Source of the DNA: Mycolicibacterium celeriflavum
GTDB lineage: Bacteria > Actinomycetota > Actinomycetes > Mycobacteriales > Mycobacteriaceae
DNA length: 64,000 bases
Reading direction: 5' to 3'
Assembly (NCBI RefSeq): GCF_010731795.1
Contig: NZ_AP022591.1
Coordinates: forward strand, 4,154,001-4,218,000
Of this stretch, positions 45,801-53,339 are shown piece after piece (the first letter of the stretch is position 1; each line of letters begins with the position of its first letter). The translations under genes were made by a program, and so were the position numbers. The notes below the pieces were generated by a model. It was not told the DNA's origin. It saw only the letters and a list, made by a program, of their open reading frames with translations, and ran no database searches.

Positions 45801-48414
45801 ATCGCTGACCGGCGCTGCCGCTGCCATACCGCTCCAGCTGTCCCACACCGTGGAACTCAACGCCGGCACCGCAGACACCGACACCGGCCCGAGGTTGCAC
45901 GCCAATTGGCGGTGGGCGCGATCAGCGCTCGATCGCGCACAGGTCGATAAGTTGAGCCGGTTGTGGTTCGAGGCCCTGACCGGTATCTGTGCACATGTTC
46001 GGGCCGGTGGTGGCGGTTTGACGCCGTCGGATCTAGCGCCGACCCGATTGAGCCAGCAACAACTCGACGAGCTGTGCCGGCAAGACTGCGTCGCCGACGT
46101 GCTGCCGCTGACTCCTCTACAGCAGGGTCTGCTTTTCTATACCAGCACCGCAGCGGACAGCAGCGACGACGTGTATGCGGTGCAGCTCGATGTGACCGTG
46201 ACCGGGCCCCTAGATCCAGACCGGCTGCGCGACGCGGTGCACACGGTGGTTGGCCGGCATCCGCATCTGGTGGCCCGCTTCTGTGCGCAGTTCGACGAAC
46301 CGGTGCAGGTGATCCCGGCCGATCCCACAGCGCCTTGGCGGTATGTCGAGCTGCACGAAGAAGTCGATGTCGATGAAGAGGTCACGAAGGTGTGCGCCGC
46401 CGAGCGTGCTGCTGTGTGCGATTTCGCCAACCCGCCGGCGTTCCGCGCGGCGTTGATCCGGACCGGGTCGGATCGGCACAGATTCGTGCTGACCAATCAT
46501 CACATCGTGATGGATGGCTGGTCGAGGCCTATCTTGCTGCAGGAAATCATTGCCGCCTATTACGGGCAGCGCCTGCCCGAACCTGTCTCGTACCGCAGCT
46601 TCGTCACCTGGCTCGCCGGTCAGGATCGCGCTGCGGCACGAGCAGTCTGGGCTGAGGTGTTCGCCGGTTTCGAGACTCCGACATTCGTCGGGCCACCCGG
46701 CGGGGCAGGGCTGGGGCGGCGCGACGTGGCCGTGCATTACGTGGCTGAGGAGACCACGCGGGCGCTCGGTGAGTTGGCGCGTTCGAACCACACCACCGTG
46801 AACATCGCGTTGCAAGCCGCGTTCGCTCAGCTGCTCTGCCAGTTGACCGGTCAGACCGATGTCGCTTTCGGAATCGCGGTGTCGGGTCGACCTGCTGAGG
46901 TGGCGGGCGCCGAATCGATGGTGGGCATGCTGATCAACACCGTGCCGGTACGCGCATCCATGACCTCGGCAACCACCCCCACCGAACTGCTCGAGCAGCT
47001 GCAGAGTGCCCACAACCGCACCGTCGAGCACCAGCACCTACCGCTCAACGAGATTCACCGTGCCTCCGGTCAGGACCAGCTGTTCGACACGCTCTTTCTC
47101 TACGAGAACTACCCGATCGACACCGCCGCGTTGTCAGGCGACCACGAGCTGGCCATCCCGGAGATCAACGCTTACGAATACAACCACTACCGGCTGACGG
47201 TCGCGGTCCAGCCTGGGCGTGAACTACGGGTTCGCGTCGAGTACGACACCGATGTGTTTGATGCGGCCAGTGTCGAGGTGTTGGTTGGGCGGTTGGAGCG
47301 GGTGTTGGTGGCGATGACGGCCGATCCGGCTCGGCGGTTGTCGTCGGTGGATGTGCTCGATGCTGCTGAGCATGCCCGGTTGGATGAGGTTGGGCATCGG
47401 GCGGTGTTGAGTGGGCCGGGGGCTGTGGCGGTGTCGATTCCGGCGCTGTTCGCTGAGCAGGTGGGTCGTGTCCCGGATGCGGTGGCTCTCAGCGGTGAGG
47501 GTCGGTCGTGGACGTATCGCGAGTTGGACGAGGCGTCTAACCGGTTGGCGCACTTGTTGGTTGAGCATGGTGCGGGGCCGGGTCAGTGTGTGGCGTTGTT
47601 GTTGGAGCGTTCGGCGCGGGCGGTTGTGGCGATTTTGGCGGTGCTCAAGTCCGGCGCGGCGTATATGGCGATTGATCCGATGCATCCGGATGCGCGGATC
47701 GGGTTCATGGTGGCTGATGCCGCGCCGGTGGTGGCGGTCGGTTCGGCGGGATTGACGCATCGGTTGGGTGCTGATGTGCCGGTGGTCGATATCGACGATC
47801 CGCGTATCGACAGCTGTCCGGCGGGCGCGTTGGCGGGCCCGGCGCCTGATGATTTGGCTTACGTCATTTACACCTCGGGTACGACGGGTGTGCCCAAGGG
47901 GGTGGTGGTGGCGCATCGGGCGGTGACGCAGATGTTGGGGGCGTTGCCGGCGCATCTGCCGGTGGCGGGGGTGTGGTCGCAGTGGCATTCGTTGGGTTTC
48001 GACGTGTCGGTGCAGGAGATTTTCGGGGCGCTGCTCAATGGTGGGCGGTTGGTGGTGGTGCCCGATGCGGTGGTGCGGTCGGCGGCCGACTTCCATGCGT
48101 TGTTGATCGCCGAGCGGGTCAGTGTGCTCAGTCAGACGCCGTCGGCGTTGGCGGTGCTCTCGCCGCAGGGCTTGGATGCGGTGGCGTTGCTGATCATGGG
48201 TGGGGAGCCGTGCCCGCCGGAGTTGGTGGAGCGGTGGGCGCCGGGTCGGGTGATGATCAATGTGCGGGCCGACGGAGACGTCGGTGTTCGCGGCGATGAG
48301 TGCGCCGCTGGTGTCCGGATCGGGCGTGGTTCCGATTGGGACTCCGGTGCCTGGGGCGGCGTTTTTCGTGTTGGATCAGTGGTTGCGTCCGGTGCCGGCC
48401 GGTGTGGTCGGTGA
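42838..48414 (+). CDS. NRPS segment: A8-T8-E8, C9 and most of A9
   Basis: Starts MTADTTRRLLSLDLLDEDEHAEL, the usual C-A linker. A8 42960-44400, code DVWSVAAVYK, one residue from A4, so probably the same or a similar substrate; its last 691 bases are one mismatch from A4. T8 FFELGGDSILSMQ, E8 44680-46050 (HHLAVDGVSWRILLED), C9 46090-47380 DCL type (NHHIVMDGWS). A9 47440 onward is a near-exact copy of A5 with code start DVQ. The frame is lost at about 48262 where GT is missing from the INVCGPTE region seen intact at 31583. The final 50 residues are off-frame. Confidence 0.9.
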   Translation: MTADTTRRLLSLDLLDEDEHAELDGWGNRAALTSPASVSASVPVSFAEQVARTPEAVALSDGQRSWTYRELDEAANRLAHHLASLGARPGQSVALLFSRSAEAIVSILAVLKAGAAYLPIDPALPTARIEFMVADAAPIAAITTAGSADLLTGCDVRVIDGEDRRIQDNPGTTLPAPAPDDIAYFIYTSGTTGVPKGVAVTHRNVANLLASGLGGVSSGPGQVWSQWHSYAFDVSVWEIFGALLHGSRLVVVPEEVAAFPDELHALLVTEGVTVLSQTPSAAGMLAPEGLPSALVVAGEACPTELVDRWAPGRVMINAYGPTEATVYAAMSAPLETDCDVAPIGSPVSGAALFVLDAGLRRVSPGVVGELYIAGGGVAVGYWRRGGLTASRFVACPFGGPGERMYRTGDLVRWGADGQLAYLGRADEQVKIRGFRIELGEVQAALAGCDGVAQAVVIAREDRPGDKRLVGYITGTADPAAARATLAERLPVYMVPAAVVVIDALPLTANGKLDRRALPAPEYQAGERYRAPATPAEEILATIYAQVLGLERVGVDDSFFELGGDSILSMQVVARARAAGVLCRPPDVFVEQTVARLARVAKVADGEAGPVDEGIGPVVATPIMRWLHSMEGPIEQFNQTIALQAPIEVTEADVVVVLQALMDRHGMLRCRVRDGDAGGWSLEVPAPGSIDADEHLLTVDVLSDDAVVAARSRLNPASGVMLSALWVTSMSQLVLIIHHLAVDGVSWRILLEDLNIAWAQHSSGQPVALPAPGMSFARWSSLLVEYARTPAVMQHADAWRRVGAARPALPAVQPLEDTFTTAGFLSVELEAETTWMLLGEVPTAFHAGIQDILLIAFALACSEFLGIGGAPVGIDVEGHGRHAELADDADLTRTVGWFTTKYPVSLAVGGLDWARVTAGDAELGAVIKSAKEQLRALPDPLTYGLLRYLNPDVELVEPDPEIGFNYLGRLGAAGTELSDDFWRISQEGLSLTGAAAAIPLQLSHTVELNAGTADTDTGPRLHANWRWARSALDRAQVDKLSRLWFEALTGICAHVRAGGGGLTPSDLAPTRLSQQQLDELCRQDCVADVLPLTPLQQGLLFYTSTAADSSDDVYAVQLDVTVTGPLDPDRLRDAVHTVVGRHPHLVARFCAQFDEPVQVIPADPTAPWRYVELHEEVDVDEEVTKVCAAERAAVCDFANPPAFRAALIRTGSDRHRFVLTNHHIVMDGWSRPILLQEIIAAYYGQRLPEPVSYRSFVTWLAGQDRAAARAVWAEVFAGFETPTFVGPPGGAGLGRRDVAVHYVAEETTRALGELARSNHTTVNIALQAAFAQLLCQLTGQTDVAFGIAVSGRPAEVAGAESMVGMLINTVPVRASMTSATTPTELLEQLQSAHNRTVEHQHLPLNEIHRASGQDQLFDTLFLYENYPIDTAALSGDHELAIPEINAYEYNHYRLTVAVQPGRELRVRVEYDTDVFDAASVEVLVGRLERVLVAMTADPARRLSSVDVLDAAEHARLDEVGHRAVLSGPGAVAVSIPALFAEQVGRVPDAVALSGEGRSWTYRELDEASNRLAHLLVEHGAGPGQCVALLLERSARAVVAILAVLKSGAAYMAIDPMHPDARIGFMVADAAPVVAVGSAGLTHRLGADVPVVDIDDPRIDSCPAGALAGPAPDDLAYVIYTSGTTGVPKGVVVAHRAVTQMLGALPAHLPVAGVWSQWHSLGFDVSVQEIFGALLNGGRLVVVPDAVVRSAADFHALLIAERVSVLSQTPSALAVLSPQGLDAVALLIMGGEPCPPELVERWAPGRVMINVRADGDVGVRGDECAAGVRIGRGSDWDSGAWGGVFRVGSVVASGAGRCGR
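43713..44403 (+). repeat. A4/A8 C-terminal subdomain repeat, copy 2
   Basis: Counterpart of 28346-29036 in A8. The block covers the 322, 330 and 331 pocket positions and the C-terminal subdomain, so A4 and A8 share the AVYK end of their codes. Confidence 0.88.
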
Positions 48415-49008
48415 GTTGTATGTGGCGGGTCGGCTCGGGTGTGGGTATGTGCGTCGGGCGTCGTTGACCGCGTCGCGGTTTGTGGCGTGTCCGTTCGGTG
48501 GTTTCGGGCAGCGGATGTATCGCAGCGGGGATTTGGTGCGTTGGGGTGCTGATGGGCAGTTGGTGCATCTGGGTCGTGCCGATGAGCAGGTCAAGATCCG
48601 CGGGTATCGCATCGAATTGGGTGAGGTCCAGGCCGCGCTAGCGGCGTGTGTTGGGGTGGATCAGGCGGTGGTGATCGCGCGTGAGGATGCCCCCGGTGAT
48701 AAGCGTCTGGTCGGTTATGTCACCGAAACGTTCGCCGGTGCAGTCGATTCCGCTCAGGCGCGTGCTGCGCTGGGGCAGCGGTTGCCGGCCTATATGGTGC
48801 CCGCGGCGGTGGTGGTGCTCGATGTGTTGCCGTTGACGGCCAACGGCAAGCTTGACCGGCGCGCGTTGCCGGCGCCGGAGTATGCCGATGTGGATCGCTA
48901 CCGGGCGCCGAGCACCCCGACCGAGGAGATCTTGGCCGGCATCTTCGCCCAGGTACTGGGTCTGCAACGCGTCGGAATCGACGACTCCTTCTTCGACCTC
49001 GGCGGCGA
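47247..49008 (+). repeat. Pro-type A-domain repeat, copy 2 (A9, one 2-base deletion)
   Basis: Counterpart of 30566-32327, starting at CACCGATGTGTTTGATGC in the end of C9. Same length because one 2-base loss here (near 48262) offsets two 1-base losses in the other copy. Between 49009 and 49099 the second half of T9 is unrelated at nucleotide level to T5, then identity resumes. Confidence 0.9.
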
Positions 49009-51040
49009 CAGCATCCTGGCGATGCGAGTCATCGCCTCAGTGAACAAGTCGTTGGCGGCCGGCCTCGCCGTTCCCACCTTCTTCGAGGAACCGACAGTCG
49101 CGCAGTTGGCGCCGCGGATCGGTGCCGCTGGTGGTGGTCTGGAGCCGTTGGTGGCCGGGCAGCGCCCGGCGGTGGTGCCGTTGTCGTTTGCCCAGCAGCG
49201 GTTGTGGTTCATCGACCAGTTGCAGGGCCCGTCGGCGATCTACAACATCGCGGTGGCGTTGCGCTTGAGCGGGCGCCTGGACGCCCAGGCATTGGGTCAG
49301 GCGTTGACCGATGTGGTGGGCCGCCACGAAAGCCTGCGCACCTTGTTCGCCGCACCCAACGGGGTGCCTCAGCAATTGGTGGTGCCGGCCGGGGACGCCA
49401 ACCTCGGCTGGGAAGTGGTCGACGCGGACGGCTGGCTGGAAGACCGGCTCGACGAGGCGATCGACGCCGAAGCGCGTCGCCCGTTCGACCTGGCGACCGA
49501 GATCCCTTTGCGGGCTAAGCTTTTCCGCGTCGCCGACGACGAGTACCTACTGGTGGCCGCGGTGCACCATATCGCCGCCGACGGCGTGTCGATCAACCCG
49601 CTGGTCAGTGATCTGGCGGTGGCCTATGCCAGCCGGTGCGCGGGCCAGGTGCCTGACTGGGAGCCGTTGCCGGTGCAGTACGTCGACTACACGTTGTGGC
49701 AGCGCGAGCAGCTCGGAGATCTGGGCGACCCCGACAGCAGCATCGCCGCACAGCTGGCCTACTGGGAGCAGGCGCTGGCCGGGATGCCCGAACAGCTTGA
49801 TCTTCCCACCGATCGGCCGTATCCGCCGGTGGCCGACTACCGCGGAGCCTGGGTGACTCTGGACTGGCCGGTCGAACTGCAACAGCAAGTGCGCGGGCTG
49901 GCTCGTGCGCACAATGCCACCAGCTTCATGGTGATGCAGGCCGCCCTGGCGGTGCTGCTTTCCAAACTCAGCGCCAGCAGTGACGTGGCGGTGGGCTTCC
50001 CGATCGCCGGCAGGCGCGACACCGCGCTGGAAAGTCTGGTCGGCTTCTTCGTCAACACCCTGGTGCTACGAGCGGACCTGACGGGTGACCCCACCGTCGC
50101 CGAACTGTTGCGCCAGGTGCGGCAACGCAGCCTGGCCGCCTATGAGCATCAGGATGTGCCGTTCGAGCTGCTGGTCGAGCGGCTCAACCCGACCCGCTCG
50201 CTGAGCCGTCACCCGCTGGTGCAGGTCATGCTCGCCTGGCAGAACTTTGCGCGGCACGTCACCGATGGTGGCGACGCACTGCCGTTCGGTGATATCCAGG
50301 TGACGCCCCTGCCTGTGGACACCCAGACCGCCCGGATGGATTTGACCTTCTCACTGGCTGAAGCCTGGACAGCTGACGGCGAGCCCGCCGGGATTCGCGG
50401 TGCGGTCGAGTTCCGGACCGATGTGTTCGACGCCGCGAGTATCGAGGTCCTGATCGAGCGGTTCGAGCGGGTCCTGGTTGCGATGACCGCCGATGCGGGC
50501 CTGCGGTTGTCGTCGCTGGATGTCCTCGATGAGATCGAGCATGCGCGGCTCGATGTCGTCGGTAATCGTGTGGCGTTGAGTCGGTCGGGATCGTCTGCGG
50601 CGGTGTCGATTCCGGTGTTGTTCGCGGAGCAGGTGGGGCGGGCGCCGGAGGCGGTGGCGGTTAGTTGTGGGGCGCGGTCGTGGAGTTATGCCGGGTTGGA
50701 TGCGGCTGCGGATCGGTTGGCGCAGGTGTTGGTTGGCCGGGGTGTGGGTGTCGGGGATCGGGTGGGGTTGTTGGTGCCGCGGTCGGGTGAGGCGGTTGTG
50801 GCGATGTTGGGGGTGCTTAAGGCGGGGGCGGCGTATGTGCCGATGGACCCGGCTCATCCGGATGCGCGGATCGGGTTGGTGCTCGATGACGCGGCGCCCT
50901 GCGCGGTGCTCACGACCGCCGAGTTGCGCGGGCGGTTGGGTGAGCGTGCGGTCGCGGTCATCGATGTCAACGAGGTCGGTGATGTTGATGGTGTTGGCGG
51001 GCAGCGTGAGTCGGGTGTGGTGCGGGGTGGGTGCCGATGA
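48260..51040 (+). CDS. NRPS segment: end of A9, T9, C10 and start of A10
   Basis: A9 resumes at CGPTETSVFAAMSAP and runs to NGKLDRRALP. T9 (FFDLGGDSILAMR) has a C-terminal half unlike T5 although both flanks are identical to the A5-C6 region. C10 49140-50560 is LCL type (HHIAADGVS), consistent with no E domain in module 9. A10 begins at 50610 with the Thr-type block shared with A3. The frame is broken at about 51020 by a 5-base loss. Confidence 0.88.
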   Translation: MCGPTETSVFAAMSAPLVSGSGVVPIGTPVPGAAFFVLDQWLRPVPAGVVGELYVAGRLGCGYVRRASLTASRFVACPFGGFGQRMYRSGDLVRWGADGQLVHLGRADEQVKIRGYRIELGEVQAALAACVGVDQAVVIAREDAPGDKRLVGYVTETFAGAVDSAQARAALGQRLPAYMVPAAVVVLDVLPLTANGKLDRRALPAPEYADVDRYRAPSTPTEEILAGIFAQVLGLQRVGIDDSFFDLGGDSILAMRVIASVNKSLAAGLAVPTFFEEPTVAQLAPRIGAAGGGLEPLVAGQRPAVVPLSFAQQRLWFIDQLQGPSAIYNIAVALRLSGRLDAQALGQALTDVVGRHESLRTLFAAPNGVPQQLVVPAGDANLGWEVVDADGWLEDRLDEAIDAEARRPFDLATEIPLRAKLFRVADDEYLLVAAVHHIAADGVSINPLVSDLAVAYASRCAGQVPDWEPLPVQYVDYTLWQREQLGDLGDPDSSIAAQLAYWEQALAGMPEQLDLPTDRPYPPVADYRGAWVTLDWPVELQQQVRGLARAHNATSFMVMQAALAVLLSKLSASSDVAVGFPIAGRRDTALESLVGFFVNTLVLRADLTGDPTVAELLRQVRQRSLAAYEHQDVPFELLVERLNPTRSLSRHPLVQVMLAWQNFARHVTDGGDALPFGDIQVTPLPVDTQTARMDLTFSLAEAWTADGEPAGIRGAVEFRTDVFDAASIEVLIERFERVLVAMTADAGLRLSSLDVLDEIEHARLDVVGNRVALSRSGSSAAVSIPVLFAEQVGRAPEAVAVSCGARSWSYAGLDAAADRLAQVLVGRGVGVGDRVGLLVPRSGEAVVAMLGVLKAGAAYVPMDPAHPDARIGLVLDDAAPCAVLTTAELRGRLGERAVAVIDVNEVGDVDGVGGQRESGVVRGGCR

Positions 51041-52249
51041 TGTGGCGTATTTGATTTACACCTCGGGTACCACCGGTGTGGGGTGGCGGTGCCGCATGCC
51101 AATGTGGTGCGGTTGTTGGAGACGTTGGATGCTGATGTGCCCGGCGCGGGGGTGTGGTCGCAGTGTCATTCGTTGGCGTTTGACTTTTCGGTGTGGAGAT
51201 CTGGGGCGCTCTGCTCAGTGGTGGGCGGGTGGTGGTGGTCCCGGATGCGGTGGTGCGTTCGGCCGAGGATTTGCATGCGTTGTTGGTGGCCGAGCAGGTC
51301 AGTGTGTTGAGTCAGACGCCGTCGGCGTTTTATGCGTTGCAGGCTGCTGATGTGTTGGCCCCGGAGTTGTCTGATCAGCTCAAGTTGGAGACGGTGGTCT
51401 TTGGTGGGGAGGCGTTGGAGCCGCAGCGGTTGGGGCCGTGGTTGGCTCATCATCCGGGGTTGCCGCGGTTGGTGAACATGTACGGGATCACCGAGACCAC
51501 GGTGCACGCCTCGGTGCGTGAGATCACCGAGGCTGATGGGGCCAGCAGTGTGAGCCCGATCGGGGTGCCGTTGGCGCATCTGGGGTTCTTCGTGCTGGAT
51601 GGGTGGTTGCGTCCGGTGCCGGCGGGGGTGGTCGGTGAGTTGTATGTCGCTGGTGCGGGGCTGGCCTATGGGTATGTGGGCCGGGCGGGGTTGAGCGCGT
51701 CGCGGTTTGTGGCCTGCCCATTCGGTGGCGCGGGAGCGCCGGGGCAGCGGATGTATCGCACCGGGGATTTGGTGCGGTGGGGTGCTGATGGGCAGTTGGT
51801 GTATCTGGCCGGGCTGATGAGCAGGTCAAGATCCGCGGGTATCGCATCGAATTGGGTGAGATCCAGGCCGCGTTGGCGGCCTGTGATGGGGTCCAGCAGG
51901 CGGTGGTGATCGCCCGCCAGGACCGCCCCGGCGATAAGCGCCTGGTCGGTTACGTCACCGGCAGCGCAGATCCCGGCGAGGTGCGCGCCGCGCTGGGGCA
52001 GCGGTTGCCGGCCTATATGGTGCCCGCCGCGATCGTGGCGCTGGAGGCGTTGCCGTTGACGGTCAACGGCAAACTCGACACCCGCGCGCTACCGGCACCG
52101 GAATACCAAGACGCCGACCGCTACCGCGCCCCAGCCACCCTCACCGAGGAGATCCTGGCCGGCATCTACGCCCAAGTCCTGGGCGTCGAACGCGTCGGCG
52201 TCGACGACTCCTTCTTCGAACTCGGCGGCGACTCCCTCTCGGCGATGAG
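50421..52249 (+). repeat. Thr A-domain repeat, copy 3 (A10, 14 bases short)
   Basis: 1829 bases against 1843 in copy 1. The 14-base deficit is explained by 5, 7, 1 and 1-base losses near 51020, 51081, 51196 and 51807. The 51807 loss is the same G that copy 2 lacks at 39604. Similarity reaches further into T10 (GGCGACTCCCTCTCGGCG) than in copy 2. Confidence 0.9.
51193..51909 (+). CDS. NRPS segment: middle of A10 between frameshifts
   Basis: Contains the A10 region from GALLSGGRVVVVP through NMYGITETTVHAS to MYRTGDLVRWGADG. Together with the flanks the specificity code is DFWSVGMVHK, threonine type. Between 51040 and 51193 the homologous reading passes through a 7-base deletion near 51081, which removes Pro-Lys of SGTTGVPKG, and a lost G near 51196. 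Another lost G near 51807 ends this segment. Not an independent gene; it is part of gene 2. Confidence 0.72.
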   Translation: MEIWGALLSGGRVVVVPDAVVRSAEDLHALLVAEQVSVLSQTPSAFYALQAADVLAPELSDQLKLETVVFGGEALEPQRLGPWLAHHPGLPRLVNMYGITETTVHASVREITEADGASSVSPIGVPLAHLGFFVLDGWLRPVPAGVVGELYVAGAGLAYGYVGRAGLSASRFVACPFGGAGAPGQRMYRTGDLVRWGADGQLVYLAGLMSRSRSAGIASNWVRSRPRWRPVMGSSRRW

Positions 52250-53150
52250 ACTGGTCGCTGTGGTCAACAAGTCGTTGGACACCCATCTCGCGGTGCGCAC
52301 GTTGTTTCATGCACCGACCGTGCGAAGCCTGAGCGAGCAACTGGGCAGCGAAGACAGCGCATTGGAATTGGTACCCGTTGAGATTTTCAAAGAGGGGACC
52401 GGTGTTCCGCTCTGCTGTATTCACGAAGGTAACGGACAAAGCTATGCGTATCGGAACCTGCGCGATTATCTGGATTGTCCGATAATCGGCATCAATCAAA
52501 TCCCCCAAAGCGGCGAAACCGAACCTCGGTCGATTCGTGACATGGCGAAAAACTACGCCGATCGGATCCAGGCTACTTACCCCGACGGGCCCTACAACCT
52601 TCTAGGTTGGTCCTTCGGAGGCCCGGTGGCCCACGAACTCGCGGTCGAACTTCGCCGCCGGGGTTCTACGGTTCAACGACTCATAATGCTGGATCCAGTG
52701 CTTGATGCCGATGGCACCACAGAAGACCAAGCGATCATCGACGAGAACCCGGCCGAGAATCGGCTCCTCAACCTCTTCCTACGATCCAGCGGTATCGAGA
52801 TTCCTGAGCAGTCGGAGCAGCTCACCTACCAAAATGCCGAGGAGCTGATTCGGCAACAAGGACAAATGGTGGAATTTGTTCTGCCGCCCAAACCGATATT
52901 CGAGTTCGCGGTCTACAACCACAATAGGAATCTGTCTTATCTCCGCGATCACGCACCCGAAGTGTTTGATGGCGATATGATCGTATTCTCGGCGGCACGA
53001 GGTGAAAATGAGAATGATCCAGAAGATTGGCGACCGTATGTTACCGGCGATATCGTCGTGTACTCGGTCGATTGTGGACACGATGAGATGACGTCCACCG
53101 AAGCGCTGGGTAAGTATATTGAACAGCTCAAAATTTCATTAGGGGCTTGA
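51852..53150 (+). CDS. NRPS segment: end of A10, T10 and terminal thioesterase
   Basis: End of A10 (NGKLDTRALP), T10 (FFELGGDSLSAMR, about 52130-52340) and a type I thioesterase at 52370-53130. TE landmarks: oxyanion region CCIHEGNGQSYAYRNL, nucleophile elbow LLGWSFGGPVAHEL, acid candidate MLDPVLD and catalytic His in DCGHDEMTS. The TE either hydrolyses the acyl-decapeptide or cyclises it, for example onto a Thr hydroxyl; sequence alone does not decide. GPL synthetases end with reductive release to an amino alcohol, so release here differs. The gene ends at TGA 53150, convergent with asnB. Confidence 0.93.
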   Translation: MGEIQAALAACDGVQQAVVIARQDRPGDKRLVGYVTGSADPGEVRAALGQRLPAYMVPAAIVALEALPLTVNGKLDTRALPAPEYQDADRYRAPATLTEEILAGIYAQVLGVERVGVDDSFFELGGDSLSAMRLVAVVNKSLDTHLAVRTLFHAPTVRSLSEQLGSEDSALELVPVEIFKEGTGVPLCCIHEGNGQSYAYRNLRDYLDCPIIGINQIPQSGETEPRSIRDMAKNYADRIQATYPDGPYNLLGWSFGGPVAHELAVELRRRGSTVQRLIMLDPVLDADGTTEDQAIIDENPAENRLLNLFLRSSGIEIPEQSEQLTYQNAEELIRQQGQMVEFVLPPKPIFEFAVYNHNRNLSYLRDHAPEVFDGDMIVFSAARGENENDPEDWRPYVTGDIVVYSVDCGHDEMTSTEALGKYIEQLKISLGA

Positions 53151-53195
53151 CGCGTGGCTCGAAGCTTTCACGGCGGTTGGTTCTCTAATGAACAG

Positions 53196-53244
53196 GCCTG
53201 CTGAACCGGGCAGGCATCGAAACGCTGAGCGGGCGCTCGGCGTT
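53196..53244. terminator. Hairpins between convergent NRPS and asnB genes
   Basis: Two inverted repeats lie in the 190-base convergent gap: GCCTGC/GCAGGC (53196-53201, 53210-53215), and a 10-bp stem with one G-U pair, AACGCTGAGC/GCTCGGCGTT (53221-53230, 53235-53244), with a GGGC loop. Neither has a U tract, so a bidirectional terminator role is inferred from position. Confidence 0.45.
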
Positions 53245-53339
53245 CGATCCACTCGGTGAGAGCGAGGGCGCGAGCCTGATGGGCGGGGGGGTGACCGGGG
53301 GTGTTGACCGAGGGTGCAGTCACCGCGGATCGTGCTGGC

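Larger units (their letters stand above)
42838..53150 (+). other. Reconstructed NRPS gene 2: A8-T-E, C9-A9-T, C10-A10-T-TE (about 3442 aa)
   Basis: Five indels break this frame: 2 bases near 48262, then 5, 7, 1 and 1 bases near 51020, 51081, 51196 and 51807, all relative to intact sister copies. Restoring these 16 bases gives 10329 bases, exactly 3443 codons including the stop. The ATG at 42838 overlaps the stop of gene 1 (ATGA), implying translational coupling and 1:1 synthesis. The protein starts in the C-A linker directly before A8 and so must dock with C8 of the first protein. Confidence 0.78.

Noticed and set aside
24181..52249. Repeats considered as transposable elements or a CRISPR-like array
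   Set aside because: Copies are collinear with A domains, lack terminal inverted repeats, target duplications or transposase, and keep the reading frame.
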